From Hymenobacter busanensis (GTDB lineage Bacteria > Bacteroidota > Bacteroidia > Cytophagales > Hymenobacteraceae), in NCBI RefSeq assembly GCF_008727865.1, contig NZ_VTWU01000002.1:434001-498000 (forward strand): a stretch of 64,000 nt of DNA, read 5' to 3'. Of the stretch, positions 56,352 to 64,000 are shown in pieces. Position 1 is the first letter of the stretch. Each line of letters begins with the position of its first letter. The notes beneath the pieces are model-generated. The model had not been told where the DNA came from, did not search any database, and saw nothing but the letters and a program-made list of their open reading frames with translations. The position numbers and the translations under genes were made by a program.

Positions 56352-56729
56352 ATGAAACGCTTCGTTTTTGCTCTTGCTCTTGGTTTTAGTGTTGCCGGTA
56401 TTGCGCAAGCGCAAAGCGGCTCGGATGCTCCTCGCCAGCGTGCTGTTGAAATGACCCGCCAGCTTGCGCCGCAGCTAGGCTTGGACGAAGGCCGCCAGAT
56501 GCAGGTTCGTCGGTTGCTGGTTGAGCGCCTGCAGCAGGAGGAAGAGGTGAACAAAATGTACGCCGGCGACCAAACCATTCACGCTGCCAAGCTGCGCGAA
56601 ATCCTGAACGGCTACGAAACCCAGCTGCAGCAAGTCCTCACGCCCGCGCAGCTGCACCGCTATCAGCAGCTGGCTGCCAATAGCAACGCCACCCAGACCA
56701 GCGTGCAAACTGCCGCTGCTCAGCGCTAG
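56352..56729 (+). CDS. small secreted Spy/CpxP-like protein
   Basis: The 125-residue product has a signal peptide (MKRFVFALALGFSVAGIAQA) and a helical mature part with repeated Gln/Leu/Arg heptads. It ends its core with QVLTPAQLHRYQQLA, an LTxxQ-type motif as in Spy/CpxP-like periplasmic proteins. These often act as chaperones or sensors, but the similarity is short and the role here is uncertain. The 185-nt region before it is AT-rich and contains TATTTG-like elements. Confidence 0.7.
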   Translation: MKRFVFALALGFSVAGIAQAQSGSDAPRQRAVEMTRQLAPQLGLDEGRQMQVRRLLVERLQQEEEVNKMYAGDQTIHAAKLREILNGYETQLQQVLTPAQLHRYQQLAANSNATQTSVQTAAAQR

Positions 56730-56750
56730 CCTAGGCCTGCTTTACAACCA

Positions 56751-58259
56751 TTAGGTATGGATAGCTCCCTGGCGCAATAAGCCCAGCGTGATTACCCATA
56801 GATTCTCGTAGGGAATAATTTCAATATCGGAAAATGCTTCGCCAGGCGGTGGTGTTTCGCGCAAGCGGTCTACCAACGCCTGGCCTTTTTCCTCACACAA
56901 TACCGGGTTATAGTCTACTTTAACGGTCAGTTGCAGCAGCCGGAAAAACAACCGGCTGCGCAGCGTCGACGCATCGCGCAGGTGCGCGGTTTCGTACTTC
57001 CGCAAGCTTTCCAGTCGGAGCAGCAAGGCTTCGGCGTTGTTCTGCCGCAGGTAGTAGAGGAACTGAAGGATCAGAATTGCCACGTTGTACCCGCGCTTGT
57101 CGCGGCTATGGTCGGGGATGCTCTGTACCAATTGTGCGAAGTGCACCGGCCGCAACCCGGCCTCTTCCGGACGAATGAAGTATAGGTAAGCCCGCATCAG
57201 TTCCCAGCGCTGCACCGCTGGCCGGGTGAGCTTGGTTACGAAAGGATTCTGCTGCATTCGTTTCAGCAGTTTGCCAGCTTGGTCGTATTCGCCGCTGTGC
57301 ATGGCCAGCAAAAAGTAGTTCTCCAGCATACTGAACCAGTTGTTGGTCGATCGGCTGAAGGCTTTGAGGTAATCCTCTGCCAGCGCAAGGCCCTCTTCGA
57401 GCCGGCGTGCCCGCAAGTGAGCATAAAGACTATAGTACTTGGTGAAGCGGCTATCAAAACGCTTGCGGTTTAGTTTGCCCTTGGCAAATTCTTGCTCTGC
57501 TTCGGTTGTAATTCGAATAATCTCGTCGAAGTTGCCTGGCAGTTCCTGCTGCATCAACCTCAGCTTGAGCAGGATGTCGTAAATGGTGAACGAACGCGTT
57601 TTCCGGTACAACTCCGTCAGCCGGGTAATTACGTCGGGCAGGTACTGTAGCAAACGCCGGCGCGCGTGTACTGTGCGCATCAAGTCCATTTTTGCCCCCC
57701 AGTACAGCCGCATTGCTTCCCGCTCGGCCATCAGCACTTCCTGCAGGCGTTCTAGTTGCCGCACCGTTTGGCGGTACTGCGAATAGTTATTGGTTTCGAC
57801 GTAGAGCCGACGCAACAACTCCAAACTGCTGACTGCATGTTGGGTGAACTCACCATCCAATGCCAGCCGCAGAACTTTCCGCAGAATTTGGGCAATAATG
57901 GTTCGTTCGCTTTCCCACCACAGTACATGCGCCTGGTGCAACAGGTCAACGCATTGCTGCTCGTGCCGCAGAAACACGGGATGGCGCGGGTCGGAGTAGT
58001 CTAGAAAATACAGGTGGTTGAGCAACTTCTCTTGGAGTCGCTGCTTGATTTTCCGTACTGCCGCCTGGTTTTTAGCCGAGGCGCTGCCATAAAGAGTTTT
58101 TGCAACCTGCAAACTGGTTACATTGGCATCCGTTGCCAGCAAGTCGAGTAATTCTTCTTCTCGGTTGCGGCTGCCTTTCGCCCTTCCCACGCCCAATAGC
58201 GGCAACGTAGTCAACCGGCGCTTCGTCACAATTTTAGCTAGATTGTTCAGCTCGTGCAT
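56751..58259 (-). CDS. helical (TPR-like) protein with possible N-terminal winged helix
   Basis: This 502-residue protein is not a recognised family. Residues about 33-90 (EEELLDLLATDANVTSLQVA, then QAAVRKIKQRLQEKLLNHLYF) read like a winged-helix domain. From about 100 to 480 the sequence is a long series of amphipathic helices with alternating Leu/Tyr/Arg, as in tetratricopeptide-type repeats (for example LRRLYVETNNYSQYRQTVRQL and YSLYAHLRARRLEEGLALAE). It has no signal peptide, so it is probably cytoplasmic. It diverges from the small repeat-peptide gene and from a peptide ABC transporter. Resemblance in layout to peptide-binding RRNPP-type regulators is an inference only. Confidence 0.65.
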   Translation of the reverse strand: MHELNNLAKIVTKRRLTTLPLLGVGRAKGSRNREEELLDLLATDANVTSLQVAKTLYGSASAKNQAAVRKIKQRLQEKLLNHLYFLDYSDPRHPVFLRHEQQCVDLLHQAHVLWWESERTIIAQILRKVLRLALDGEFTQHAVSSLELLRRLYVETNNYSQYRQTVRQLERLQEVLMAEREAMRLYWGAKMDLMRTVHARRRLLQYLPDVITRLTELYRKTRSFTIYDILLKLRLMQQELPGNFDEIIRITTEAEQEFAKGKLNRKRFDSRFTKYYSLYAHLRARRLEEGLALAEDYLKAFSRSTNNWFSMLENYFLLAMHSGEYDQAGKLLKRMQQNPFVTKLTRPAVQRWELMRAYLYFIRPEEAGLRPVHFAQLVQSIPDHSRDKRGYNVAILILQFLYYLRQNNAEALLLRLESLRKYETAHLRDASTLRSRLFFRLLQLTVKVDYNPVLCEEKGQALVDRLRETPPPGEAFSDIEIIPYENLWVITLGLLRQGAIHT

Positions 58260-58613
58260 GGCTAATTCTGCATTATATGCGTGCTAGGGCATTTTTTTCT
58301 ATTTCTCTCTTGCCAGCAAGAACGTCACAAAAACTCAACAACCTTCCTTTCTCCTGCAAATTGCTGCGCTCATCTTTGCTACGTGAATACATGGGTGGTA
58401 GGCAAGCATTTTGTCACATTCGCACACAAAATGAAAAGCTCAGCAATTTGAAAAATGTATTCCAAACGCCAAATTGCACTATTCTATAATTTAAGTTAAA
58501 TAATTTTTTTTTATAGTGATAGTCACACAGCCTAGCTAACCTTCCTTTATTTCGGCATAAAAACGCAGGAAGTTTGTGTCAGTCAAACAGTTGACCCACC
58601 CACCTGTACTACT
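58260..58613. promoter_or_regulatory. AT-rich divergent control region with two copies of a bipartite motif
   Basis: This 354-nt region separates the helical protein gene from the repeat-peptide gene. It holds two copies of GTCAC-N13-CCTTCCTTT (58324-58350 and 58522-58548). The second has the longer form ATAGTCAC (58519-58526) and CCTTCCTTTAT (58540-58550), and it ends 63 nt before the peptide's ATG. A third copy lies after the downstream permease genes at 62766-62797. A T-tract at 58501-58512 lies between the copies and may end a short transcript from the first one. Whether the motif is a promoter or a regulator site cannot be told. Confidence 0.65.
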
Positions 58614-58844
58614 ATGCTGGAGCTCCTTACCCTCGCCCTCCTACAGTTTCAAATCCTTGGCTTTTCCCCTGAAGCTGCTTCGTTGGACGCTTCTGTCCGG
58701 GTTGAGCAGACGTCGAGTGCCGATAGCGGCGGTACCGGCTGGGGTGACGGCACGACGTGTGAATCGGGCGGTACGGGCTGGGGCGACGGCACCACGGCCA
58801 ACGACTCGGGCGGAACCGGCTGGGGCGACGGCACCAAGAACTAA
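58614..58844 (+). CDS. 76-residue peptide with three SGGTGWGDGT repeats
   Basis: The frame starts with ATG 63 nt after a bipartite motif. The N-terminal 20 residues are hydrophobic (LLTLALLQFQILGF) and could be a membrane-targeting or leader segment, but have no basic n-region. A spacer follows to about residue 37, then three near-identical units SGGTGWGDGT at 38-47, 51-60 and 65-74. The units differ at synonymous positions in DNA, so the protein repeat is probably selected. One Cys (49) is present. No peptidase or modifying enzyme was recognised nearby. It lies between a divergent helical protein and a peptide ABC transporter; it may be a precursor or signalling peptide, but that is a hypothesis. 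Confidence 0.6.
   Translation: MLELLTLALLQFQILGFSPEAASLDASVRVEQTSSADSGGTGWGDGTTCESGGTGWGDGTTANDSGGTGWGDGTKN
58725..58835 (+). repeat. tandem coding repeat of the small peptide
   Basis: Three 30-nt units at 58725-58754, 58764-58793 and 58806-58835 encode SGGTGWGDGT each time. Codon choices differ (for example GGT/GGA for Gly, ACC/ACG for Thr), so this is not a recent exact duplication. Confidence 0.8.
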
Positions 58845-58901
58845 GGCGCTTCTATCTTGGGGCAGGTTGGGTACCTTGCATGCCGCAACTTCTGCCGCCT
58901 T

Positions 58902-60647
58902 ATGATTCGATTGCTCCTGCGTGGTGTTCTTGCACTACTCACGGTTGGACTTATAGCTTGTTCTTCGCCTGCCCCATTGCAGGATGCGCCGACTACCGTA
59001 CGGGTCAGTTGGCCGCGGGACCCGGAGTCGCTCAACCCGGTTGTGCTGCCCAACGCTTTTGCGGTGCAAATCAACAATCTGCTCTACCAAAGTTTACTGG
59101 TAGTTGATGGCCCACGGAGGCGCTATGTCCCGTGGCTTGCTACCGCCCTGCCCGAAACCCGCCGGGCGGGCCCTATAACTTACCTGACGTATACTATCCG
59201 CCCTGAAGCTACCTGGGACAACGGCCAGCCGATAACGGGGCACGATGTGTTGTTTTCGTTACGTGTTCTGTTCTGCCCTGGCGTGCCCAACGAGCGAATC
59301 AGCAGCGGGCTATCCTTCGTCCGCAATCTGGAAATTGACCCAGCGGATGCCCGACGGTTCACCTTCGTATGCGCTGGCTTTGCTCCCGAGTACGGCATTA
59401 CCAGCGGCGACTTCCCTATTCTACCGGAATACTTACTCGACCCGCAACACGCATTGCGGCCCGTACCGCTGGCGGAACTTACCGCCGACTCGTTGACTTC
59501 GGCCAGCAAGACCGCCTGCGCCGCGTTTGCTGCGCAATTCAACCTCGCGGAAAAGTGGCGCGACCCGCAGCAGGTTCGTGGCAGTGGCCCTTACGAATTG
59601 GTAAGCTGGCAGAGTGGTCAGCGGCTGGTGTTGCGGCGCAAAAGCAAGTGGTGGGCCGATAAGATGGCGGCTGCTTCGCCCATGCTCGCGGCCCGCCCCT
59701 CTCGCTTGGAGTTCCACATCATTCCCGATCCGACAACGGCCCTGCTTGCCTTGCGCCGCGGCGACGTTGATGTGTATCCGAACATGCCTGCAGCCGATTT
59801 TGAGCGGCTGCGCACGTCGTCGGACGCGGCGCGCTTTCATTTGTACACGCCTGCCTCCTACCGCATGGTGGCGCTGGAAATGAATACACGCCAGCCTATG
59901 TTGCGGGAATCGGCCACCCGGCAGGCGCTGTTGCACCTGCTCGATGTGCCGCAACTCATGCGCGCCACGCAATATGGCCTGGGGCAGCTCAGCGTAGGAT
60001 TGGTCAGTCCGCGTGAGCGGTGGGCATACCACGACAGCTTGCCGTTGCGGAGCTACAATCCGCAGAAAGCAAAAGCCCTGTTGCGCGCTGCCGGCTGGCA
60101 ATTTACAGGCACCCGCTGGCAACGCCACGCAAGTGCGCAAGGTTCTCAGCCGCTTGCTCTGCAACTGCATTACCGTGCTGGTGACCGAACTTTTGAAACG
60201 GCCGCGCTCCTATTCCAACAAGCAGCGAAGGAACTGAAAATCCCGGTGTCTCTTCGCCCCACCGAGGCGTCGCTGCTGTCGGAGGTGCGGCGCAACGGCC
60301 AGTACGATATGGTGTTTCGCTCGTTCTACGGCAACCCCTTCTCCTATGATTTGCGGCCGATTCTGCACACCGCCAGCATTGGGCTGACCGGGGGCAACAC
60401 CTCAGGATTTGGTACGCCCAGCTCCGACCGCCTCCTCGAACAGCTAGCCGCGGCAGAAGACTCAACGCAAAAGAAACGTCTGCTGCATCGGCTGCAGCTC
60501 ATGCTCTACGAGCAAGCACCGCTAGGTGTGCTATTCTACGAACCCAACCGGCTGGCAGTGGCTAGGCGGTTTGCTGACGTGCGCCCAGCGGGCCCCGAGC
60601 CCGGTTATAACCTGGCGTCGTTTGCCCTGAAGGCTTCGGCGAACTAA
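58902..60647 (+). CDS. peptide/solute-binding lipoprotein (ABC transporter family 5)
   Basis: A 581-residue family 5 (DppA/OppA-like) binding protein. The lipoprotein signal is LLRGVLALLTVGLIACSSPAP with Cys near 20. The family core shows RVSWPRDPESLNPV, WDNGQPITGHDVLFSLRVLF, then VRGSGPYELVSW and the C-terminal GVLFYEPNRLAVARRF. It would bind a peptide or similar solute in the periplasm and deliver it to the two permeases encoded next. ATG at 58902 is preferred over an upstream in-frame start at 58857. It lies 57 nt after the repeat-peptide gene, so that peptide or a fragment of it is a candidate ligand. The substrate is unknown. Confidence 0.9.
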   Translation: MIRLLLRGVLALLTVGLIACSSPAPLQDAPTTVRVSWPRDPESLNPVVLPNAFAVQINNLLYQSLLVVDGPRRRYVPWLATALPETRRAGPITYLTYTIRPEATWDNGQPITGHDVLFSLRVLFCPGVPNERISSGLSFVRNLEIDPADARRFTFVCAGFAPEYGITSGDFPILPEYLLDPQHALRPVPLAELTADSLTSASKTACAAFAAQFNLAEKWRDPQQVRGSGPYELVSWQSGQRLVLRRKSKWWADKMAAASPMLAARPSRLEFHIIPDPTTALLALRRGDVDVYPNMPAADFERLRTSSDAARFHLYTPASYRMVALEMNTRQPMLRESATRQALLHLLDVPQLMRATQYGLGQLSVGLVSPRERWAYHDSLPLRSYNPQKAKALLRAAGWQFTGTRWQRHASAQGSQPLALQLHYRAGDRTFETAALLFQQAAKELKIPVSLRPTEASLLSEVRRNGQYDMVFRSFYGNPFSYDLRPILHTASIGLTGGNTSGFGTPSSDRLLEQLAAAEDSTQKKRLLHRLQLMLYEQAPLGVLFYEPNRLAVARRFADVRPAGPEPGYNLASFALKASAN

Positions 60648-60657
60648 GGTGGCGGTG

Positions 60658-61671
60658 ATGGGGCACGCGCTATGGCTTCGCCTGAGTCGGGCTCTGCTGG
60701 CGTTGTGGCTGGTCATATCCATCATCTTTCTATTGAGCCATAGCCTTCCTCGGGTAGCCTTACAGTCCGAAGACACCGGACTGAGGACCGGTTTTTTGCC
60801 CGAAAGAGCGGCGGCTGAATTGCGTTACCAACGACGCTTGGGGCTGGATCAGCCGGTTTTTTATTTCCGACTGGCACCCTGGCACTGGCATGGGACGACC
60901 AATCAGTACCACCGCTGGCTTACAGACCTGTTGCGAGGTGACTTGGGGGCTTCCTACCGCGACGGGCGCCCCAGCACGGCAGTGCTGCGCGAAACAGTAG
61001 GGGTAACCTTGCCCTTGGTGAGCCTGGCTTTTATCGGATGCACCTTCCTTTCCATAAACCTCGCATTGGCAATGGCCATGTGGCCCAGGGTACGGTCGGG
61101 TATGCTCGTGCTGTTGCACGGACTGGAGGCGTTGCCCTTGTTTGTGCTGGGTTTGCTGTTGCTGCTGCTGTTGGCCAACCCCGATGCGCTGGCGCTCTTC
61201 CCGGCCTACGGCTTAGGCTCGGCCGACCTTCAAGAACTTACGTGGCTGCAGCGTCTGCCTTATCTGGTACTTCCCGTCAGCAGTTTGGTACTGGTGAACC
61301 TGCCGGCGTTGGTATTGACATTAGATGCCGCGCTGCAACAAAGCCGCGTCCAACCTTACATGACTACAGCCCGGGCCAAAGGCGCTTCCATAGCTGGCGT
61401 GTGGATTCGTCATGCCCTTCCCAATGCCCTCCTGCCGTTTCTTACGCGCCTAACCGATTTACTACCGGCTTTGGTCGGTGGCGCGGTTGTAATAGAGGTG
61501 CTGTTTGCGCTGCCTGGGCTGGGGCGGCTGTTGCTTGCAGCCGGAGCTACACGAGACTATCCGGTATTGCTAGGCGGCGTATTGATGGCGGCAGTGGTTC
61601 GGCTGGTTTCGTGGCTGCTGGCCGACCTTCTTCAGGCAGTAGCTGACCCTCGCACCCGAACCAGCAAATGA
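60658..61671 (+). CDS. peptide ABC transporter permease (DppB-like)
   Basis: A 337-residue inner-membrane permease with about six hydrophobic spans, beginning near LLALWLVISIIFLLSHSLP as in DppB/OppB proteins. The EAA-like cytoplasmic loop (TTARAKGASIAGVWIRHALP) that contacts the ATPase is present. It starts 10 nt after the binding-protein gene; an earlier GTG at 60649 is possible. The stop TGA overlaps the next ATG (ATGA), a mark of translational coupling. Confidence 0.88.
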   Translation: MGHALWLRLSRALLALWLVISIIFLLSHSLPRVALQSEDTGLRTGFLPERAAAELRYQRRLGLDQPVFYFRLAPWHWHGTTNQYHRWLTDLLRGDLGASYRDGRPSTAVLRETVGVTLPLVSLAFIGCTFLSINLALAMAMWPRVRSGMLVLLHGLEALPLFVLGLLLLLLLANPDALALFPAYGLGSADLQELTWLQRLPYLVLPVSSLVLVNLPALVLTLDAALQQSRVQPYMTTARAKGASIAGVWIRHALPNALLPFLTRLTDLLPALVGGAVVIEVLFALPGLGRLLLAAGATRDYPVLLGGVLMAAVVRLVSWLLADLLQAVADPRTRTSK

Positions 61672-62639
61672 GAGTATCCGGCAAGACAGGTTGGTTGCAG
61701 AATGCAGCGTACGCTTGGCTTATGGCCTTGCTCCTGCTGGCTTTTTTTGCGCCGTGCCTTCCGTTGCAGTGGGCATTTGGCAGGCTCGATGTACTGCGCA
61801 TAGCAGCCCCTCCCTCCGCAATCCACTACCTGGGCACCGACCCATACGGCCGCGACGTGCTGGCCGATCTACTGCTTGGGGCCCGTACGCTGCTCGCTGT
61901 TGGATTACCTGCTGCGCTGCTCACGTCTCTCATCGGAATATTACTTGGAGCCAGCGCGGGCTTTTGGGGCAACCAACAGCTCCGCATACCTAGTGTTTAC
62001 TTCGTAGGTGTACTTCCAGGCATTCTGGCCGTTTGCGTTTTTGGTGTTTCCTGGCCAGTTGTTCCGGCGGCGTTATTAGGCCTGATTGCGTCTTGGGCAC
62101 TTCACTACTTCCGGTCAAGCCAATACAAGATTGTGTTTCCTGTCGACTCCATCGTTCTGGCAGCAATGCTGTGGCTTGGCGCAATTCCGCGGATAATACT
62201 GATCCTAGTCCTTTGTGCCGCCATAGACCTCACGCCCCCCGCACTGGTAGCCCTGCTTGCCCTGACCAGCTGGCCGGCGACAGCGCGGCTGGCCCGCGCA
62301 GAGGTGCAACGCCTGCGTATGTTGCCATTCATAGAAGCGGCAAAGGTCAGCGGGTTACCTCCTATCCGCATAGTATGGCATCACATCTTGCCCAATGCCT
62401 GGCCCGTATTGCGCGCTGCCATACCGCTCAACCTGAGTGCGTGCCTAACCTTCCAAACCACGCTAGCCTTCTTGGGACTTGGGCTGCCCGATGGTGCAAC
62501 CGATTGGGGACGTATGTTGAGCCTTGCTAAGCTTGAGCCAACCGCTTGGTGGTTAATTGTATTCCCATGCGTGGCCCTGGCCACAACCTTTCTGGCCCTG
62601 CGTGTCGCCACACCTACCCATTCCCGCACTAGCGCTTAG
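61668..62639 (+). CDS. peptide ABC transporter permease (DppC-like)
   Basis: A 323-residue permease partner of the DppB-like protein. The N-terminal span LMALLLLAFFAPCLPLQWAF is followed by a DppC-type periplasmic segment with YLGTDPYGRDVLADLLLGAR. The EAA-like loop RMLPFIEAAKVSGLPPIRIV precedes the last spans. It overlaps the previous gene by 4 nt (ATGA). No ATPase (DppD/DppF-type) gene follows; the next gene is ftsH on the other strand, so the ATPase must come from elsewhere. Confidence 0.88.
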   Translation: MRVSGKTGWLQNAAYAWLMALLLLAFFAPCLPLQWAFGRLDVLRIAAPPSAIHYLGTDPYGRDVLADLLLGARTLLAVGLPAALLTSLIGILLGASAGFWGNQQLRIPSVYFVGVLPGILAVCVFGVSWPVVPAALLGLIASWALHYFRSSQYKIVFPVDSIVLAAMLWLGAIPRIILILVLCAAIDLTPPALVALLALTSWPATARLARAEVQRLRMLPFIEAAKVSGLPPIRIVWHHILPNAWPVLRAAIPLNLSACLTFQTTLAFLGLGLPDGATDWGRMLSLAKLEPTAWWLIVFPCVALATTFLALRVATPTHSRTSA

Positions 62640-63010
62640 GGTCGTAACCAACGCATTTCGTCACAAACTAGCCAAATATGTAGTCCAATTCCGCCGAGTG
62701 AAGTTATAGAGCAACCTAATATAGCCGCGTAGCATTTTATAGTATCAATTCCACCATCAATAATTATAGTCACGCTACTTGAGTATCCTTCCTTTATCCT
62801 GCATGCGAGGCGCCGTAATATTGTTTCTACAATGGCGCTGACAGTTACCGCTTCGGTGTTTAACCGCCTCCGCTTGTTGTACGGTAATGGAGTATGCTAG
62901 TGACTAATTAAGCGGGCAGGTGGGCAACTGAAAAAAGGTCCTGAACCGCTGTGAGTTTTTTGCAACTTAAAAGGTGTGGGAAAAACCGCTGGTTGTGCTA
63001 GCGGTTTTTC
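62640..63010 (+). promoter_or_regulatory. bipartite motif followed by a terminator: possible short transcript
   Basis: The region after the permeases contains a third copy of the motif (ATAGTCAC 62766-62773, 13 nt, CCTTCCTTTAT 62787-62797). A strong terminator lies about 185 nt downstream (62981-63009). Between them is a 22-codon frame (62832-62900, starting MALTVTASV) that could be a peptide, or the transcript may be non-coding. Neither is proven. The rest is AT-rich without visible genes. Confidence 0.45.
62981..63009 (+). terminator. intrinsic terminator
   Basis: A 10-bp stem (AAAAACCGCT 62981-62990 with AGCGGTTTTT 63000-63009) with 9-nt loop and a T-run. It would end a plus-strand transcript from the motif at 62766-62797, or read-through from the permeases. 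Confidence 0.8.
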
Positions 63011-63034
63011 TGCGTTTAAGGCTTCTCTTACCAC

Positions 63035-63072
63035 AAAAAAGCGCCGCTTCTGATCTAGAAGCGGCGCTTTTT
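63035..63072. terminator. bidirectional terminator after ftsH
   Basis: A 16-bp GC-rich stem (63036-63051 with 63057-63072) closes a 5-nt loop, with A and T runs on either side. It lies 20 nt past the ftsH stop codon on the minus strand and faces the preceding terminator. Confidence 0.88.
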
Positions 63073-63091
63073 ACAGCAGTTGCATTAGCTG

Positions 63092-64000
63092 CTATACATC
63101 AAACGAAACCGTACTACCCGTTGGTACACTAGGCGTCGGATTGTTGTCCGTAGCTGGCTGGCCCGGCAGGTTCAGGTCGGGCAGGTCGTTGCTGAGGGGC
63201 GTACCGTTGGGGTGTTCCTGCTTTCGCTCACTTAGGGTTTCGCTGCGGTCGGTGCCGGCAGTGTGGGCCTGGTAAGTGGTTTGCGTATCGAAAGGGCGGC
63301 GGCCGACGAGGCGCTCCAAATCGTCTTGGAGAAGGATTTCCTTTTCCAGCAGTTCCTGCGCCACCACTTCCAGTTCACGGCTGCGCTCGGTGAGCAACTG
63401 CTTGGTACGGATGTAGGCGTTTTCGATGATGGTGCGCACCTCCTCGTCAATCATCTGGGCCGTGGCTTCGGAGTACGGCTTGGTGAAACCGTATTCGTTG
63501 TTTCCCTTGGAATCGTAGAACGAAATGTTGCCGAGCTTGACGTTCATGCCGTACATGGTCACGATGGAGTACGCCATCTTGGTGATGCGCTCCAAGTCAG
63601 ACAAAGCACCGGTCGAAATCTTACCGAACACCAGTTCCTCAGCGGCGCGGCCACCCAGGGCCATGCACATTTCGTCGGTCAGTTGCTCAGTGTTGTAGAG
63701 AAACTGCTCTTTGGGCAGGTACTGCGCGTAGCCCAGAGCTGCTACGCCCCGGGGCACAATGCTCACTTTCACCAAGGGGTCGGCGTGCTCCAAGAACCAG
63801 CCCGCAATGGCGTGGCCGGCTTCGTGGTAGGCCACGATTTTCTTTTCCTCGGGGCTGATGATCTTGTTTTTCTTCTCCAAGCCGCCAATCACGCGGTCGA
63901 CGGCGTCGGTGAAGTCCTGCATGGTCACCATCTTCTTGTCGCGGCGGGCGGCAATGAGAGCGGCTTCGTTGCAGACGTTAGCAATTTCGGCGCCGGCAAA
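63092..64000 (-). CDS. ftsH: ATP-dependent zinc metalloprotease FtsH, C-terminal part
   Basis: A membrane-bound AAA+ protease that degrades misfolded and regulatory membrane proteins. The visible 302 residues begin within the AAA+ second region of homology (FAGAEIANVCNEAALIAARR) and contain the zinc site HEAGH in IVAYHEAGHAIAGWFLEH, then EMCMALGGRAAEELVFGKIS and ISFYDSKGNNEYGFTKPYSE. The C-terminal helix and a disordered Pro/Thr/Asn-rich tail of about 60 residues end the protein at 63092. The N-terminal membrane part and Walker motifs lie beyond 64000. Confidence 0.97.
   Translation of the reverse strand, partial: FAGAEIANVCNEAALIAARRDKKMVTMQDFTDAVDRVIGGLEKKNKIISPEEKKIVAYHEAGHAIAGWFLEHADPLVKVSIVPRGVAALGYAQYLPKEQFLYNTEQLTDEMCMALGGRAAEELVFGKISTGALSDLERITKMAYSIVTMYGMNVKLGNISFYDSKGNNEYGFTKPYSEATAQMIDEEVRTIIENAYIRTKQLLTERSRELEVVAQELLEKEILLQDDLERLVGRRPFDTQTTYQAHTAGTDRSETLSERKQEHPNGTPLSNDLPDLNLPGQPATDNNPTPSVPTGSTVSFDV

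Noticed and set aside
58277-58489. 70-codon plus-strand frame before the repeat peptide
   Set aside because: It runs across a regulatory motif and the -strand gene's promoter area, with no recognisable features; a shorter 32-codon frame from 58391 is equally unsupported.
58614-58844. Repeat peptide as a graspetide or lanthipeptide precursor
   Set aside because: No ATP-grasp ligase, lanthionine synthetase, radical SAM enzyme or dedicated peptidase was found in the window, so a modified natural product cannot be claimed.

Overview
The window looks like the chromosome of a Hymenobacter-like member of the Cytophagales (Bacteroidota). The evidence is high-GC coding sequence, TAnnTTTG-type -7 promoter elements, a T9SS-type sorting tail on a secreted protease, a two-component-propeller hybrid kinase, an arginine pathway built on an N-succinyl/N-acetylornithine carbamoyltransferase, and protein families typical of that group. 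This assignment is an inference from gene content. No rRNA, tRNA or CRISPR array was found.

Layout. 1-3545 is the right end of an integrated island: the tail of a DUF5131 (phage Gp37/Gp68-like) protein, an HsdM methyltransferase with no hsdS beside it, and a tyrosine recombinase followed by a strong terminator. 3800-13220 is an L-arabinose module: lipoprotein mutarotase, araB, araD, araA and a sodium/sugar symporter, then a convergent HAD hydrolase and a LacI-family regulator. The regulator's own leader carries the same inverted repeat that overlaps the promoter of the arabinose operon. 13240-17620 holds a DUF2461 protein, a second LacI regulator, the decayed remains of an outer-membrane receptor, an sce7726-type protein and a DUF2236 protein.

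17730-33720 is an almost complete arginine regulon. The minus-strand cluster reads GNAT, argG, argC, argD, carA, carB, argF', with four small unrelated genes and several inverted repeats interspersed. The plus-strand part reads argB, an argE-like M20 hydrolase, and then argH after one intervening VOC gene. A long intergenic region with a good minus-strand promoter separates the two arms. 33820-51030 is mixed: 1-Cys peroxiredoxin, a secreted M36 protease, a ferredoxin reductase/ferredoxin pair, small envelope proteins, a 2125-residue alpha-2-macroglobulin with a thioester motif, a fatty-acid desaturase, a DinB-like protein and a secreted protein of unknown function.

51130-56730 is a signalling block: hybrid histidine kinase, LytTR regulator, PKD-domain secreted protein and a Spy-like protein. 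56751-63010 is the most unusual locus. A 502-residue helical protein with a possible N-terminal winged helix diverges from a gene for a 76-residue peptide containing three SGGTGWGDGT units. That gene is followed by a peptide-binding lipoprotein and two peptide-ABC permeases. A bipartite DNA element (GTCAC, 13 nt, CCTTCCTTT) occurs twice in the divergent intergenic region and once after the last permease. This arrangement recalls Gram-positive peptide/TPR-receptor/oligopeptide-permease signalling, but that reading is a hypothesis. The window ends in the C-terminal part of ftsH.
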